Of a stretch of 64,000 bases of DNA, positions 30,551-43,274 are shown piece by piece (the stretch's first letter is position 1; every line of letters begins with the position of its first letter). Origin of the DNA: Trematomus loennbergii (Eukaryota; Chordata; Actinopteri; Perciformes; Nototheniidae); the NCBI GenBank assembly GCA_012861695.1, contig JAAOOA010000016.1, positions 25,288,197 to 25,352,196 on the forward strand, read 5' to 3'. The notes under the pieces were generated by a model. That model was given only the letters and a program-made list of their open reading frames with translations, was not told the DNA's origin and searched no databases. The position numbers and the translations under genes were made by a program.

Positions 30551-30677
30551 GGCAACAGGCGTAAGAAGTCATCGCCTAGAAGTAGTCCAGCATTAACCAC
30601 TGTAAAACTGCACTCTGTGTCAACGAGTAGCTTCAGCTTTATCATGAACAAACAGGTATGAGAATAGTAGATCTAAC

Positions 30678-31350
30678 TTAAAGTGGACCTATTATGCTAT
30701 ATTGGAAAAATATATTGTAGGGCCATACCTCTACAAAACATGTCTGTGAAGTTTTTTGCTTAAAATAGCAAACAGATCCCCCATTGTAGCCATGCCTCAT
30801 ACTGCTCAACCCCTCTTTTGCAGCCCTGTTAGAGAAACGCGGATTTTGGGTCCTTAGCTTAAAAAAAAAAAAGAGGAGGCGGAGCTATTGCCTGATCAGA
30901 ATTCTACCGGAGATAAAGTAAAATATGTACGCCATCCTGTTCTAAACCACATCAAGGATTATTTCTGAAACAGTATGGAGCTCAAATGCTTTTTCTCTTG
31001 CGGTTAATCACAAGGTGAGTTCCTTTTTTAATTTCCTGCTTTTAAACACATGTGCTCTCCAGTATAGGTTAGCTCTGAGTGTTAGCGAGGCTTGCTAATG
31101 TAAACAAAGACGAGATTACGTCCAAAACACGTCAGGCATTGTTTCTGATAGCAACTTTCTGTCGATTTGACGTCAGATCGGCAGCAAATCTGTATCCCTC
31201 GTGTACCCCTGTTTTTAAAAGATTTGGGTACGGAGGAAAAGAGAGAGTGTTTATTTTCTGACGCTGCGTGAGTTCCCCGACGCACCGGGGACACATATTT
31301 ATGTATAAAAGACATCACAAAGTGCATTTTGCATGATAGGTCCCCTTTAA
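30678..31350. mobile_element. TTAA-type (piggyBac-like) MITE, family A, copy 1
   Basis: TTAA at 30678-30681 is followed by AGTGGACCTATTATGC. The right end GCATGATAGGTCCCCT is followed by TTAA at 31347-31350. Ends match 14 of 16 in inverted orientation. Copy 2 (50888-51382) shares the ends and internal words (GCCATGCCTCAT near the left third; ACACATATTTATGTATA and AAGTGCATTTTGCATGATAGG at the right). TTAA duplication is the hallmark of piggyBac transposition. At 673 bp there is no transposase. Confidence 0.8.
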
Positions 31351-32172
<822 letters not shown>

Positions 32173-32807
32173 AAGTCTGATCGATGACCAATGCAGCTGC
32201 GCTAATCATTGGTAACTAGACGGTTTAATTTAGTGTCCAATCAGAGCAATCATTGGAGAACCAATTAGTCACTAACTAGCACAACTGCCTTGAGGCAAAT
32301 GAGGTTAAAAGCTACTTTTGGAAAGCAGAGCACTTGGATAAATGGTTACAACTTCTTGATTGCAGGGTAGCTTTTTAATAGATAAGTGTACGTGCATATG
32401 AGAGTGTGACATCGTGAATCACACCATGTCCAATTAGGTCCGTGATTGGTGTGTTACAGCCTCTATTTTAGACCAGTAGGACAGACACAAAGGGAGGGTG
32501 TTCAATTACTTTTTTCTTCAACTAGCAGCCCTGATATGGGGATTCATGTTTTCAAAGACCGAATTTGTTTGAGGGAGAAAGGTCTTAAACAACATATTTT
32601 AATCCCTCCTGCCTTTACTGTACTTTGGAATTCACCTGAGTCTTCGTGAAACAGAACCTACCCATGTTGCGTCCTTAGCTGCACTTTCAGATGAGCTAAA
32701 ATTGACACACCCATCTTCAAAATGACGGATGGCCCAGACAGAGATCTGTGGGATCTGTAGTGGGTGTAATGAATGTTTCAGGAGGTGCATTTCTGATGTG
32801 ATGTTTA

Positions 32808-34259
<1,452 letters not shown>

Positions 34260-34701
34260 AGATGGTATCTTCCTCTGATGTATGTCTCAGTGTATATCCT
34301 CTCTGGATCCCTTCTTTGCTCTCCTCCAACTTAATCACTATGAATCCCACCTTTCACTGTCTCCCTCTCTACCTCGGGCATCACATCATATATCCATCTT
34401 TTCCATCTTTTTCCAATCGTTACATCGATCCAGTTTGTATGTTGGCTTGGATCTCTTTCTTCTCCCTCCCCTTGGCACCTGTGTTGGCTTTCTTCAGTCC
34501 TATTTCTCTTTGTCTTCCCTCCCGTTATTGGTCGATTCTTACCTCTGCCCATTTGTCTGACCAGGCTTTCATCTCGTGTCGTTTTTTCAAGTTCCACCCT
34601 TTCTTTTTTCCTCAATTCTTTTGATTCTTTCATTGCTTCTTGTTTCCTGATCTCCTCCCTTTCGTTCTTTCTGTTCCTTTCTTCCTATCATCTTCCCTTT
34701 T
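34260..34701 (+). repeat. Polypyrimidine tract, left arm
   Basis: Plus-strand pyrimidine bias (TTCTTTCTGTTCCTTTCTTCC and similar) with no unit repeat. The 120- and 92-codon plus-strand frames here are Ser/Leu/Phe/Pro-rich because of the bias. The tract continues after the nested insertions at 35307. Confidence 0.75.
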
Positions 34702-34721
34702 TTTTTTAAATCTACTCTTAA
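34702..34721 (+). mobile_element. LINE 3' UTR, 5'-truncated copy, left piece
   Basis: TTTTTAAATCTACTCTTAA matches, with two or three changes, the sequence bordering the TTAA in the uninterrupted copy (reverse complement of 38223-38241). It is the part of the LINE copy left of the MITE; the rest resumes at 35101. Its start is blurred by a T run. Confidence 0.65.
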
Positions 34722-35104
34722 AGGTAGAGTAGGTAAGTTTGAGAAACCGGCTCGAGATACACTTTTTGTTATATTCCATGGAATGCTCTTAACATCCCGA
34801 TAGCAATGAATATCTTAAGTGCTTTGACAAAAAATCCATAAAAAAATGTCATCTGTGGAAGCCGTAATACTGTAAAAAGCACGACCAATCATTTTAGCCG
34901 GCCCGGCTAAAATAACTGGATGGCCTACCTGCCTGTCAGCCTTCCATCTGTGCACAAACTTATCTCGTGCCCTCATTGGTCATGTGCGCGTTCGTGTGTG
35001 TTGGAGGAGGGGCTCTATAAGGAAGTGGCAGATTTTCTCCGGTTGTGTATTTTCAAATTCTAGCGATCTCGAGCCGGTTTCTCAAACGTCTACCCTACCT
35101 TTAA
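34718..35104. mobile_element. TTAA-type MITE inserted in LINE 3' UTR
   Basis: Flanked by TTAA (34718-34721 and 35101-35104). Imperfect inverted repeats of about 40 bp share GTTTGAGAAACCGGCTCGAGAT at the left and its complement ending GTAGGGTAGACGT-like at the right. Internal words include TTGTTATATTCCATGGAATG. The 379-bp core has no transposase. The LINE copy at 37993-38513 carries one TTAA at this exact place (38223-38226), so insertion with TTAA duplication is directly shown. Confidence 0.88.
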
Positions 35105-35306
35105 GACACACTTCTTCTCCCTGGCCTTCTAGTCAGAGCGGAGCACGACTCCTGACTTTTCCCTGTGTTTTTTATATATCTGTTGTAATTTATTGTCTTT
35201 TATTGTGATTGTAGTAATGTGTTTTTATTACATGTACAGCACTTTGGCTCGACCAAAAATCGCTTTTAAATGTGCTTTATAAATAAAACTTGATTTGATT
35301 TGATTT
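35101..35306 (+). mobile_element. LINE 3' UTR and (TTGAT)n tail, right piece
   Basis: Plus-strand 3' end: ACACACTTCTTCTCCCTGGCC, then CAGCACTTTGGCTCGACC, AAAAATCGCTTTTAAATGTG, CTTTATAAATAAAACTTG and a (ATTTG)n tail. It is collinear with the reverse complement of 37993-38225. A short tandem tail instead of poly-A is typical of L2/CR1/Rex-type fish LINEs; the clade is inference. The copy is heavily 5'-truncated and has no reverse transcriptase. Confidence 0.75.
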
Positions 35307-35765
35307 CCCTCTCATTGTGATTTACTCCTTTCTTTTTTCTGTGTTCCTTCATTTCCTCTAAAAGTGGTTACATCTTTCTCTCCCTTTCTCACCTTCTCGT
35401 TTTCTCTCTTGTGTTGCTCGTTCTCATCTATCCCGCCATGCTTTCTGTTTTTAGATATTGAGGCTTGTCTCTCTCCTTCTCCCTTCGTCTCCCCCCTCTC
35501 CACTAACACCCTTCCCTCCTATTCTTAGTGCCATAAGTATCTCCACTTTTTCTCTTTTTATGCCTCGAGCAAATGTTGATTCTCCTCTTTACTTTTCATT
35601 TCAACTCCTCCTGCAGGTTTATCTCGTTCCCTATTGTTCCCTCTTCCCATCTCACCTATTTTTCTTTAAAATCGTACCTTCATCTTCCTCCTCCATCCTC
35701 CATCCTGAGCAAAGATTGGATGAGGAATGGGATCATCTGTCAGACGAGGACTCGCTTGCTCTCCC
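35307..35765 (+). repeat. Polypyrimidine tract, right arm
   Basis: CT-rich sequence (CTCTCTCCTTCTCCCTTCGTC and similar) resumes just after the LINE tail, mirroring 34260-34701. The 108-codon plus-strand frame is a composition artefact. Confidence 0.75.
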
Positions 35766-37238
35766 TCTGTCTTTGAGAAGCTGAGGAATTTGAGAAGCAG
35801 TTTATTGATTGTTCTTCAACGCAGCATTTGTTTTTGTTGAAAGGGAATATGTCTTTTTGTGTGTATATGTGTGTTTGAACACTTGTACGTACAATCAAAC
35901 ACTGCAGTCCACGAGTGAGTGTCCATGCAATCGATGCATTACGCTTTCTTTTGCGCAAAATCAGTACAAGATGCAAACGCTATTTCTTCTGTCTGTTACA
36001 TTTACCCATCTATTGTTGTCTGACTTCAACAATACAATACAATAACAAATTACAGAATAAACATGAAATACAATAGACAGTTTTAAAGGGAAAAAACATC
36101 TTCTTCCTTTTCTATAACAAAGAAATAATGACTCCAACATTCAGGAGCAGTTCAATGTTTTTATTGTTATGATCCACATTATCATTCCTGCTCTTGTTCA
36201 AATATGTATTTATATGAGAGATACGCTGTGAGAAACACAAATCCTATTATTTGGGGGCTAAGAAAAACAAGCCTTTTCTCAATGGAGTTCGGCACTGTTT
36301 TGGCTCTCACCAGACGCTGCATTGTGGAATCCCAGAAGTAAAAACGTGCCCAAACTTGGAGACACCAGGGACAGATTCTGCTCCTCAAGCCTGTGACAGT
36401 TCCAGGAAAGACTACTTAAGACAACACAATCTTGGTGCACCATGTACTAGATAACCATGGCATATAAATACAAACAAGTACAGGTTGTACTCTTTTTTCT
36501 ATTTGCGCATCTTTTATCGATGCAGTGAAGCCAGTTGAGTCCAGCCTTCACTTCTCACCACTGCTTGCCTTTTTTAATTTTTTAACGCAGCAGCGCTCAG
36601 ATTTGATTCTGCTGCTCTCCACAGGTTTCTCCAAAGTGTTTCATTTATTGTTTCCACCTCTCCCTCTCTTTTAATCTTCCCATCATTCCTTCCATCTCTC
36701 TCCATGCCGTGAGTAGGCGGACACCAGCGGAGGTGAGAAGTGAGAGCGTGAGTGTGTGCCCGGAACCATGGCAACGCTGTCCTAATTGGCCAATGGCAGG
36801 ATGATTGTCAGCTGTTGTTGGTGAGGGCTGTTCGTGCAGACAGGCGGCAGGGTTGGACAGCCCCAGATGGGTGCTTCAGATATGAGGAATAAGAATGACA
36901 ATTTATTCTTTTTATCTCCAGTTTGAGCCTTGAAATCAATTTCTCCAGAAACTAAAGCTCTTGTTGAAGTGGATGAGTAGTTTGCGGCTTTGTCTGTGTG
37001 TCTCAAGTGTGTCTTTGAGGCTGAATTTGTGTTCCTCAGACTCTCCTCCCATGAAAAATAACAGCATCATAATTTAAGCAAATCCCCTGAAAATGACTAA
37101 TATTCACTTCAGACCTGTCGTAGGCATAGGAATGATAGCTCCTGTCTTTCAGGACCAATGAAAAAGATAATGTGCTGTTATCGCCACAAAAGCTCAAAAG
37201 AGAGGATGTTGGATTGATGGGCGACAAAACATTGGACT
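35766..37238. other. Anonymous DNA with one notable ORF
   Basis: It contains the small minus-strand ORF at 36182-36388 (separate entry). Also present is an X-box/CCAAT-like motif group at 36766-36800 (CCATGGCAAC followed by CTAATTGGCCAATGGC). No other feature is recognised. Confidence 0.5.
36182..36388 (-). other. Small unrecognised ORF with membrane-like segment
   Basis: A 68-codon frame on the minus strand. An internal start (residue 23, 36320-36322) would give 46 residues. Its C-terminal half is hydrophobic (about VFLSPQIIGFVFLTAYL) and it ends in an acidic EQEQE. A TGA stop lies just before an AATAAA at 36160-36165 (minus), about the right distance for a polyadenylation signal. I do not recognise the protein. 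It could be a small mitochondrial/ER membrane protein, a terminal exon, a retrocopy, a repeat shadow or chance. No splice acceptor is decisive. Confidence 0.2.
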
Positions 37239-37436
37239 TCAAAGAGGACCTACTATGCTTTCTTTGGGTTTTTTCCTTTCCTGCATTGTGTTGACTAGAT
37301 GTGTGTGCATGTAAATGGTTTGCAAAGGCTGAAATCTCAAAAGGGAGTTTCTCAGTATGAGAGCACTTTTAAACATTTTCAAGCATGGGTTATCAGTAGA
37401 GGCACAACATTCAAATAGGAACCTGAAAATTATGAA
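37239..37436 (+). mobile_element. Truncated TTAA-type MITE, family C, copy 2
   Basis: Begins TCAAAGAGGACCTACTATGC (a decayed TTAA start) and aligns with 2616-2740 through TGTAAATGG, TTGCAAAGGCT and GGGAGTTTCTCA. It continues to about GGAACCTGAAAATTATGA, where I would expect the right terminus, which is missing or degraded. Confidence 0.5.
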
Positions 37437-37992
37437 AGCGTTGGGCTCTGTCTTATAGGGGTATCAAGAGCCAGCTGTTTATTCTTCCTAATGTTGGCTG
37501 AAATGTTGGTGACGTGATCAAACACACATGTAAACACAACGATTACAATTTGATTAGGAGCATCAGATCAGAAAATGTCTGTCGTTGACAAACACAATCT
37601 GATTAAATCTACTCTTTATTTTTGTGTTTGTGCATTTATATGTGTGTATGTGTGTTTATACCAATCCATGAGTGTCTTGAGTATTTCATTTTGTGTATCT
37701 CCATCTGTGTGTATATCCGTGCATGATGCATGCAGATTTTTGTAAGTCTGTGTGAGTGTTTTGAGAGTTGATGGATGGCTCTGTTCGGCCTCCGACTGAG
37801 TTGTATCACTTGTTCTCTCTTTTATTCATGATGCACCTCGACCAGCGTTTCAGCTCTCTCTCTCTCTCTCTCTCTCTGTATCTGTGGACATTATTCATCT
37901 ACTTTCATTTAGGAATCCGTTTTAGGTTGGTGTCGTTGAGTAGAAGCAGGTGTTTGAAATAGGCATTTTCTCAAATCTGCCCTAAACGCTTT
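37437..37992. other. Anonymous DNA with short (CT)n
   Basis: A pure (CT)n run of about 12 units at 37853-37877. Nothing else recognised. Confidence 0.6.
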
Positions 37993-38513
37993 CAAATCAA
38001 ATCAAATCAAATCAGGTTTTATTTATAAAGCACATTTAAAAGCGATTTTTGGTCGAGCCAAAGTGCTGTACATGTAATAAAAAACACATTACTACAAAAC
38101 ACAATAAACGACAATAAATTGCAACAGATATGACTTAAAAAACAAAATAAGAATAAAACACACGGAAAAGTCAGGAGTCATGCTCCGCTCTAATTAGAAA
38201 GCCAGAGAGAAGAAGTGTGTTTTTAATGTGGATTTAAAAACCCCTACGGTCTGGGCCGACCTCACATGGAGGGGCAAAGTGTTCCAGAGCCTAGGGCCAG
38301 CTGCTGCGAAGGCTCGGTGCCCTCGGGTTTTGAGCCTGGTCTTGGGCACAACCAGCAGCAGCTGGTCAGCAGACCTTAAAGCTCTGGCTGGGGTGTAGCG
38401 CTGGAGCAGTTCAGTTATATAGGCCGGAGCCAGCCCATTTAGGGCTTTAAAAACAAATAAAAGGACTTTGAAATCAATTCTGAACCGAACTGGAAGCCAG
38501 TGTAATGAGGCCA
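37993..38513 (-). mobile_element. LINE 3' UTR, uninterrupted copy
   Basis: Minus-strand 3' end: the (ATCAA)n tail at 37993-38014, TTTTATTTATAAAGCACATTT, GGTCGAGCCAAAGTGCTGTA, and further in CACATGGAGGGGCAAAGTGTTCCAGAGCC and GCTTTAAAAACAAATAAAAGGAC. It matches 35101-35306 in reverse and extends about 290 bp further 5'. It is an abundant fish retrotransposon 3' region. No reverse transcriptase remains. The single TTAA at 38223-38226 is the empty site for the MITE at 34718. Confidence 0.75.
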
Positions 38514-38754
38514 GCTTTGCTTATTAGCATTATTGTTGTCGTGTCCACTGTTGTGACATTTGCGTGTGTCAGCTATAACAGATGTTGTGAGATAAAACAT
38601 TGACTTACTCACAAAGAAGTGTTGAAAATGACCTTTGCAGTGGTGAGCCACCGAGATGTTTGCTCTGCGGTGTTTTACACGGGCTGATGCACATGTGGAA
38701 ATCTTAAAACGCGACTTCTGCTCTTTTCATAGGCTTTCTGCTGACTACCACAGG

Positions 38755-38793
<39 letters not shown>

Positions 38794-40062
38794 CGCACAC
38801 AGACGGAAACATGATTTTCCAGCCAAGGAAGGGCAGACGGAGCCGATACATTTATGTTTTCCTCTTCATCACGCTCCTTTCTCCTTCTCTTCCTCTGACT
38901 CACTTTTTTCTTTCCTTTAGCACTTTTTCTCTCCTTCTCGAGCACCCTCTCTGTCTCCCCCCCCCCACACACACACACACTCTCGCACACACACACTCGC
39001 CATGTATGTCTAACTCACTTTCTGTCAGTTTTTCATTGTTTGGAGAAGCAGTGTAAACGAGCTGCATATTTTTCCATGACTTCAGTCTCTCTGCAGAACA
39101 ACCTGCCTCACAAGTCTACACGCTGATAAGTGTGTGTGCACATACCCAAACAGAAAGTCACAGTAAATGGAGCAAATCATTATAGTGGAATCACAGACTG
39201 GTCCTGATGCGTACAGTTTACAGACACACTGTCCGTGGAGCTGTGTTACAGAGTGGAGTTTTCCTTGGTTCACAGCTTTGTGTTTAGTTTCTCAGAAAGG
39301 GAAAGGCGTCAATGGAAATGAGAGACGGTGGATTGCACTAGATAGTTTGACATTACAGGAAATCCTCATAGGTAAAAAGCAACCGTTTTTTTTATCAGTT
39401 GGCCAATCGTTTAAGGTTGGATTCCATTTAGGGAAAGAGTATGGTCATTGTTACAAATCTTAAGTATTCTTGTGTAATCTCAAATATGTATGCCTACATT
39501 GGCAATGGTCACAATTTAAGGGAAATCCATACATTGCTATTTATTCTGGAAAATGTAAACTTTAAATCTGCTAACCTCAAAGGCATTGGGTAGCTCATAT
39601 TTGATCATGATCTGGCAGGAATCTCTAGAAATCACATACATATTTTCCACTTTGTTAGGCAATGTTTTGTTGAACTTCTGACCATGACATTGGGAGTCAA
39701 CATGGTCTCAGTACTATACTGTGTGTCAAGCAAAAGTGAAATTGGATCAGCTGTACAGCATTTTTTATCAATTACTAGCAATACAGTTCATGGCCAAAAA
39801 AACGGACTTTTCATGTAGAATTAAAAATACTTGTCAGTGACACACACTGCCTTTACAAACATGAATAACACTCACACATGCGTAGGCACACACAGCCCTT
39901 CCCTTCAGAGTTTTGTTGTGCTGTTTAAGAAGCTTGTAACTGGCTGTTTTCCCACTCAGCTCTGCTTTGATGTGGAACTGGTGCAACACTCCATCAGGGA
40001 GCATTAATATATCACCGCACACACACACACACAACCAATACATGCCTATGAGCGGATGCATT
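38514..40062. other. Anonymous non-coding DNA
   Basis: It includes a (CA)n array at 38756-38800, a C run plus short (CA)n at about 38957-38999 and a short (CA)n at 40019-40034. No exon recognised. Confidence 0.55.
38756..38800. repeat. (CA)n microsatellite
   Basis: CA units with two CG substitutions (CACGCACACACGCAC) at the right end. Confidence 0.94.
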
Positions 40063-40068
40063 CACACA

Positions 40069-40125
<57 letters not shown>
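40063..40125. repeat. (CA)n microsatellite
   Basis: CA array with one CACCAC phase shift near 40075, followed by TCCACACACACTC. Confidence 0.95.
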
Positions 40126-40126
<1 letters not shown>

Positions 40127-40399
40127 CCACACACACTCAATTCCTTATTAGACATGCGGCACGCTCAAGCTGCTGCATTGCTTCACTGCAGCAGTCTGTC
40201 TCTGTTCCTCATGTCTCCTCTCTTCAGTTATCTTTGCTGTAATGATAATGAATACTGCCATGCAATAATGAAATGTAGTTGTTATTATAAAGGTATCTGG
40301 CAAGTGTGTGTGTATTTTACTAGCTGTGTGTGTATAATTTGCCCTCAAGGCACTAACTTCCAGCCTGCTCTCTCATACCAAACACAAACCTGAGCTTTC

Positions 40400-40521
<122 letters not shown>

Positions 40522-40881
40522 CTCATATTACATTACATATTTGTTTACAGTGAAAGCTCCTTCTGTATGAATAATAGAAAAGGCCAATGCTGGTTTGAGG
40601 TAATTGGATTCAAAGCTACTAAGTTCAGGGATGGATGGATTGATGGATGCATGGGTAGGTAGGAAGTAGGAAGAAAAGTAGGTGATTATTTCTTGTTTAA
40701 CTGGTCGGGTTACATACATGCCTGGATTCAATTGAACGAGGAGAAAGAGGGTTGCAGCAAGAGGTAGAGGGGGAGAATGTGAGAGGAGGGGAATGGGGAG
40801 AGAAAGGGAGGCATGGTTAAGAGGGGATTCCCTCACTAAATACAATTCAAACAACCCACATGTGAGATTTACTTCTTCCTC

Positions 40882-40885
<4 letters not shown>

Positions 40886-40917
<32 letters not shown>
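40886..40917. repeat. (TG)n microsatellite
   Basis: Sixteen pure TG units, only 41 bp from the convergent (CA)n array at 40959. Upstream, 40735-40820 is purine-rich. Confidence 0.95.
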
Positions 40918-40918
<1 letters not shown>

Positions 40919-40955
40919 TCATATGGAAGCACTTAACATGTCACAAGAACTGTCG

Positions 40956-40958
<3 letters not shown>

Positions 40959-40993
<35 letters not shown>

Positions 40994-41010
40994 ACCACAC
41001 ACACCACCAC
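40959..41010. repeat. (CA)n microsatellite, degenerate right end
   Basis: CA units degrade into CAAACACACACCACACACACCACCAC at the right end. Confidence 0.93.
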
Positions 41011-41104
41011 ATACGCGGGAGTGAAAAGTTTCCATGTTTAGGCTAAGTGAGCTTTAACATGACAGATGTTGACTGTTACTGTAGCACTGTAGCCTACTGT
41101 GTTT

Positions 41105-41107
<3 letters not shown>

Positions 41108-41185
<78 letters not shown>

Positions 41186-41221
41186 TACACACACACACAC
41201 ACACACACACATACACACACA
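41108..41221. repeat. (CA)n microsatellite with TA interruptions
   Basis: A 114-bp array with ATATACATAC at about 41179-41188 and one CATACAC near 41211; these are CA-to-TA substitutions, not phase shifts. Confidence 0.96.
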
Positions 41222-41277
41222 TGTGGAGTGCTATTTTTAACCTTTTTTATGACTTGGTGAACACAGAGTGTTAAAAG

Positions 41278-41305
41278 ACACACACCACACACACACACAC
41301 ACACA
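41278..41305. repeat. Short (CA)n microsatellite
   Basis: CA array with one CACCAC phase shift near 41285. Confidence 0.92.
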
Positions 41306-42885
41306 GTCATTTATAGATGGAAAATTGTGTAAGGACACACATTTACACACAGGATTTCTTTGTGGTACATTTTCCAGTGGGACTTTTCCCAATCCATTCC
41401 ATCACCTTTTTTTTCTTCCAATTACATACAGCAAATGGTTGAGGAGTCCATGTGTTGGTCTGTGTTTACACTTCTGTTGAAAGACAGTATCCTTTAGTTT
41501 ATATAACCCTTTATTTATTATCTTTTTTGTCAGTTTTGTTGGAATGTAGGGCTTTGTCTGGCAACAGACATATTGAGGAGGATAGCATTTTTGTTGCTCA
41601 CTGAGGTGATTAAAGTTTTATTTCACATAAACGTGTGCAACTTTGAGCACATCACTTTTTTTTTTGCAACTTTGAGCCAGTCGTTTCATATTAGAATCAA
41701 AAGAATAAGCACCCAAATTGCTTTAGCATTAATCACCCCATTTCCTCTCATTCTATACCATGATTAATGATCATCTGGTACAAAGAAATTAAATACATCA
41801 CAATTCTATCAATTATGCAAATAAAAATGCTGACTTGAAACAAAACCCTACAATAAATCTTACAGTAGACGAAACCTCTCTTTCAGTGAACCTGCTGATA
41901 GACCTGGAAAAAGGTGCCAGAAGCCTTCCGTTTTCACCACTTTATAAACACAGTTGTTTCAGTTATTGAGGAAGACATCAAACAGCTTGTAGTAATCCTG
42001 CTGAAGCTGTGCCGCCGCTGCATGCCGAGGACAGCTTTGTTCCTTCAGAAGCCGTCCTCCATGGAAAACCTGTGCTAGATCTGCTACGACAGATTGAGGT
42101 TAAAACTTTCCTTTAGGATGCTGGGAACAAAAGCGGCTGAAACAAAGCGAAAAATAGATCCGAGCAGAGTTTGATGTGAGAGCGAAATCCAGCACACATA
42201 CGCTGCAGTGTACAAATATTTAAAAGCACTCCCAGGCAGAGCTGCTCTTAGCATAAACACAATAAACAGATTTGATGGCTGAATATATTCAAGAACGATG
42301 TGAGAATAAAATACATCCCAACAAACGCACACAAATAAAGAGAAAACAAACACACAACAGCCAGAGGTATTGCTTTATGATGCTTTTTTTGTTGTGTTGC
42401 AGCATGCTTGTAGAGTTAAGAAATACTGAGTTAAAGTTCAGATTAAACCCGGCAGCATGACATGGAGCTTTAGCAAACATTGGAGAGCACTAATAACCAC
42501 TATGCGTCTGTGTAATTGGCTATTTGTGGGAAGAAGCATCATTAGGGTTACAGCGTTATGTGTCAACGTTGGTTCTACTCCAGTACAACGTGCTATGCAT
42601 GGTTCTTCCTTGCAGCTGCCACACTACTACTCATGGGAGACTCTGTGTTTCATGAGATAACTTCTGTTGTGATATGTTGTTACATGAATAGTTGACTTGT
42701 CATGTTCACTCATGCTGATTTCTTTGGAGAACAAATTAAAGGCATGAGAGAGCAGACTGTTTTAATTCCAGGAAATCATTTAGACCAATTAGACGTGGAG
42801 CTGTACACAAAGCAAAAACTGTACATGCCCATGCTGATAGACAAGAGTATCTTCATCTCTAAACCTCCACAAATACTTTAATCTA
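41306..42885. other. Anonymous non-coding DNA
   Basis: No gene, array or recognised transposon. ORFs are under 90 codons and without domains. Confidence 0.55.
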
Positions 42886-43274
42886 CAGGGTTCATACGGT
42901 CATTAAAAACCTGGAAAAGTCATGGAAATTCTAAATGCTAATTCCAGGCCCTGGAAAAGTTATGGAAAACAATATTTTTGCCAAAGTTTTGGAAAAGTCA
43001 TGAAAATCGAACTAAAGTTGCATCAAATATAATTTATATTTTATCTAATCGCCTAAATAGTAATACTATAATGATAATAAATACTCTAAGTTATTTGTTT
43101 TACAACATGTTTCATATGCAGACCTTATTTTCCTGTTCCATGTTATAATAAACCATTTTCAGTGGTACTGCTGAGAAAGAGTTATTTTTTTGGTCATGGA
43201 AAATTAGGTAAAGGTCATGGAGAAGTCATGGAAAAGTCATTGAAAATCATTGGTGAAAAAGTGTATGAACCCTG
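42886..43274. mobile_element. hAT-like MITE, family H3
   Basis: Ends CAGGGTTCATAC (42886-42897) and GTATGAACCCTG (43263-43274) are inverted repeats. AATCTA flanks both sides perfectly (42880-42885 and 43275-43280). If the terminal C/G belongs to the flank, the duplication reads TAATCTAC/GAATCTAC, 7 of 8, as expected for hAT. The interior has several variants of GTCATGGAAAAGTCATGGAAA near both ends. It is 389 bp with no transposase. The superfamily is inferred from end sequence and duplication length. Confidence 0.78.

Noticed and set aside
34262..34624. 120-codon plus-strand ORF rich in Ser, Leu and Phe
   Set aside because: It follows from the polypyrimidine tract.
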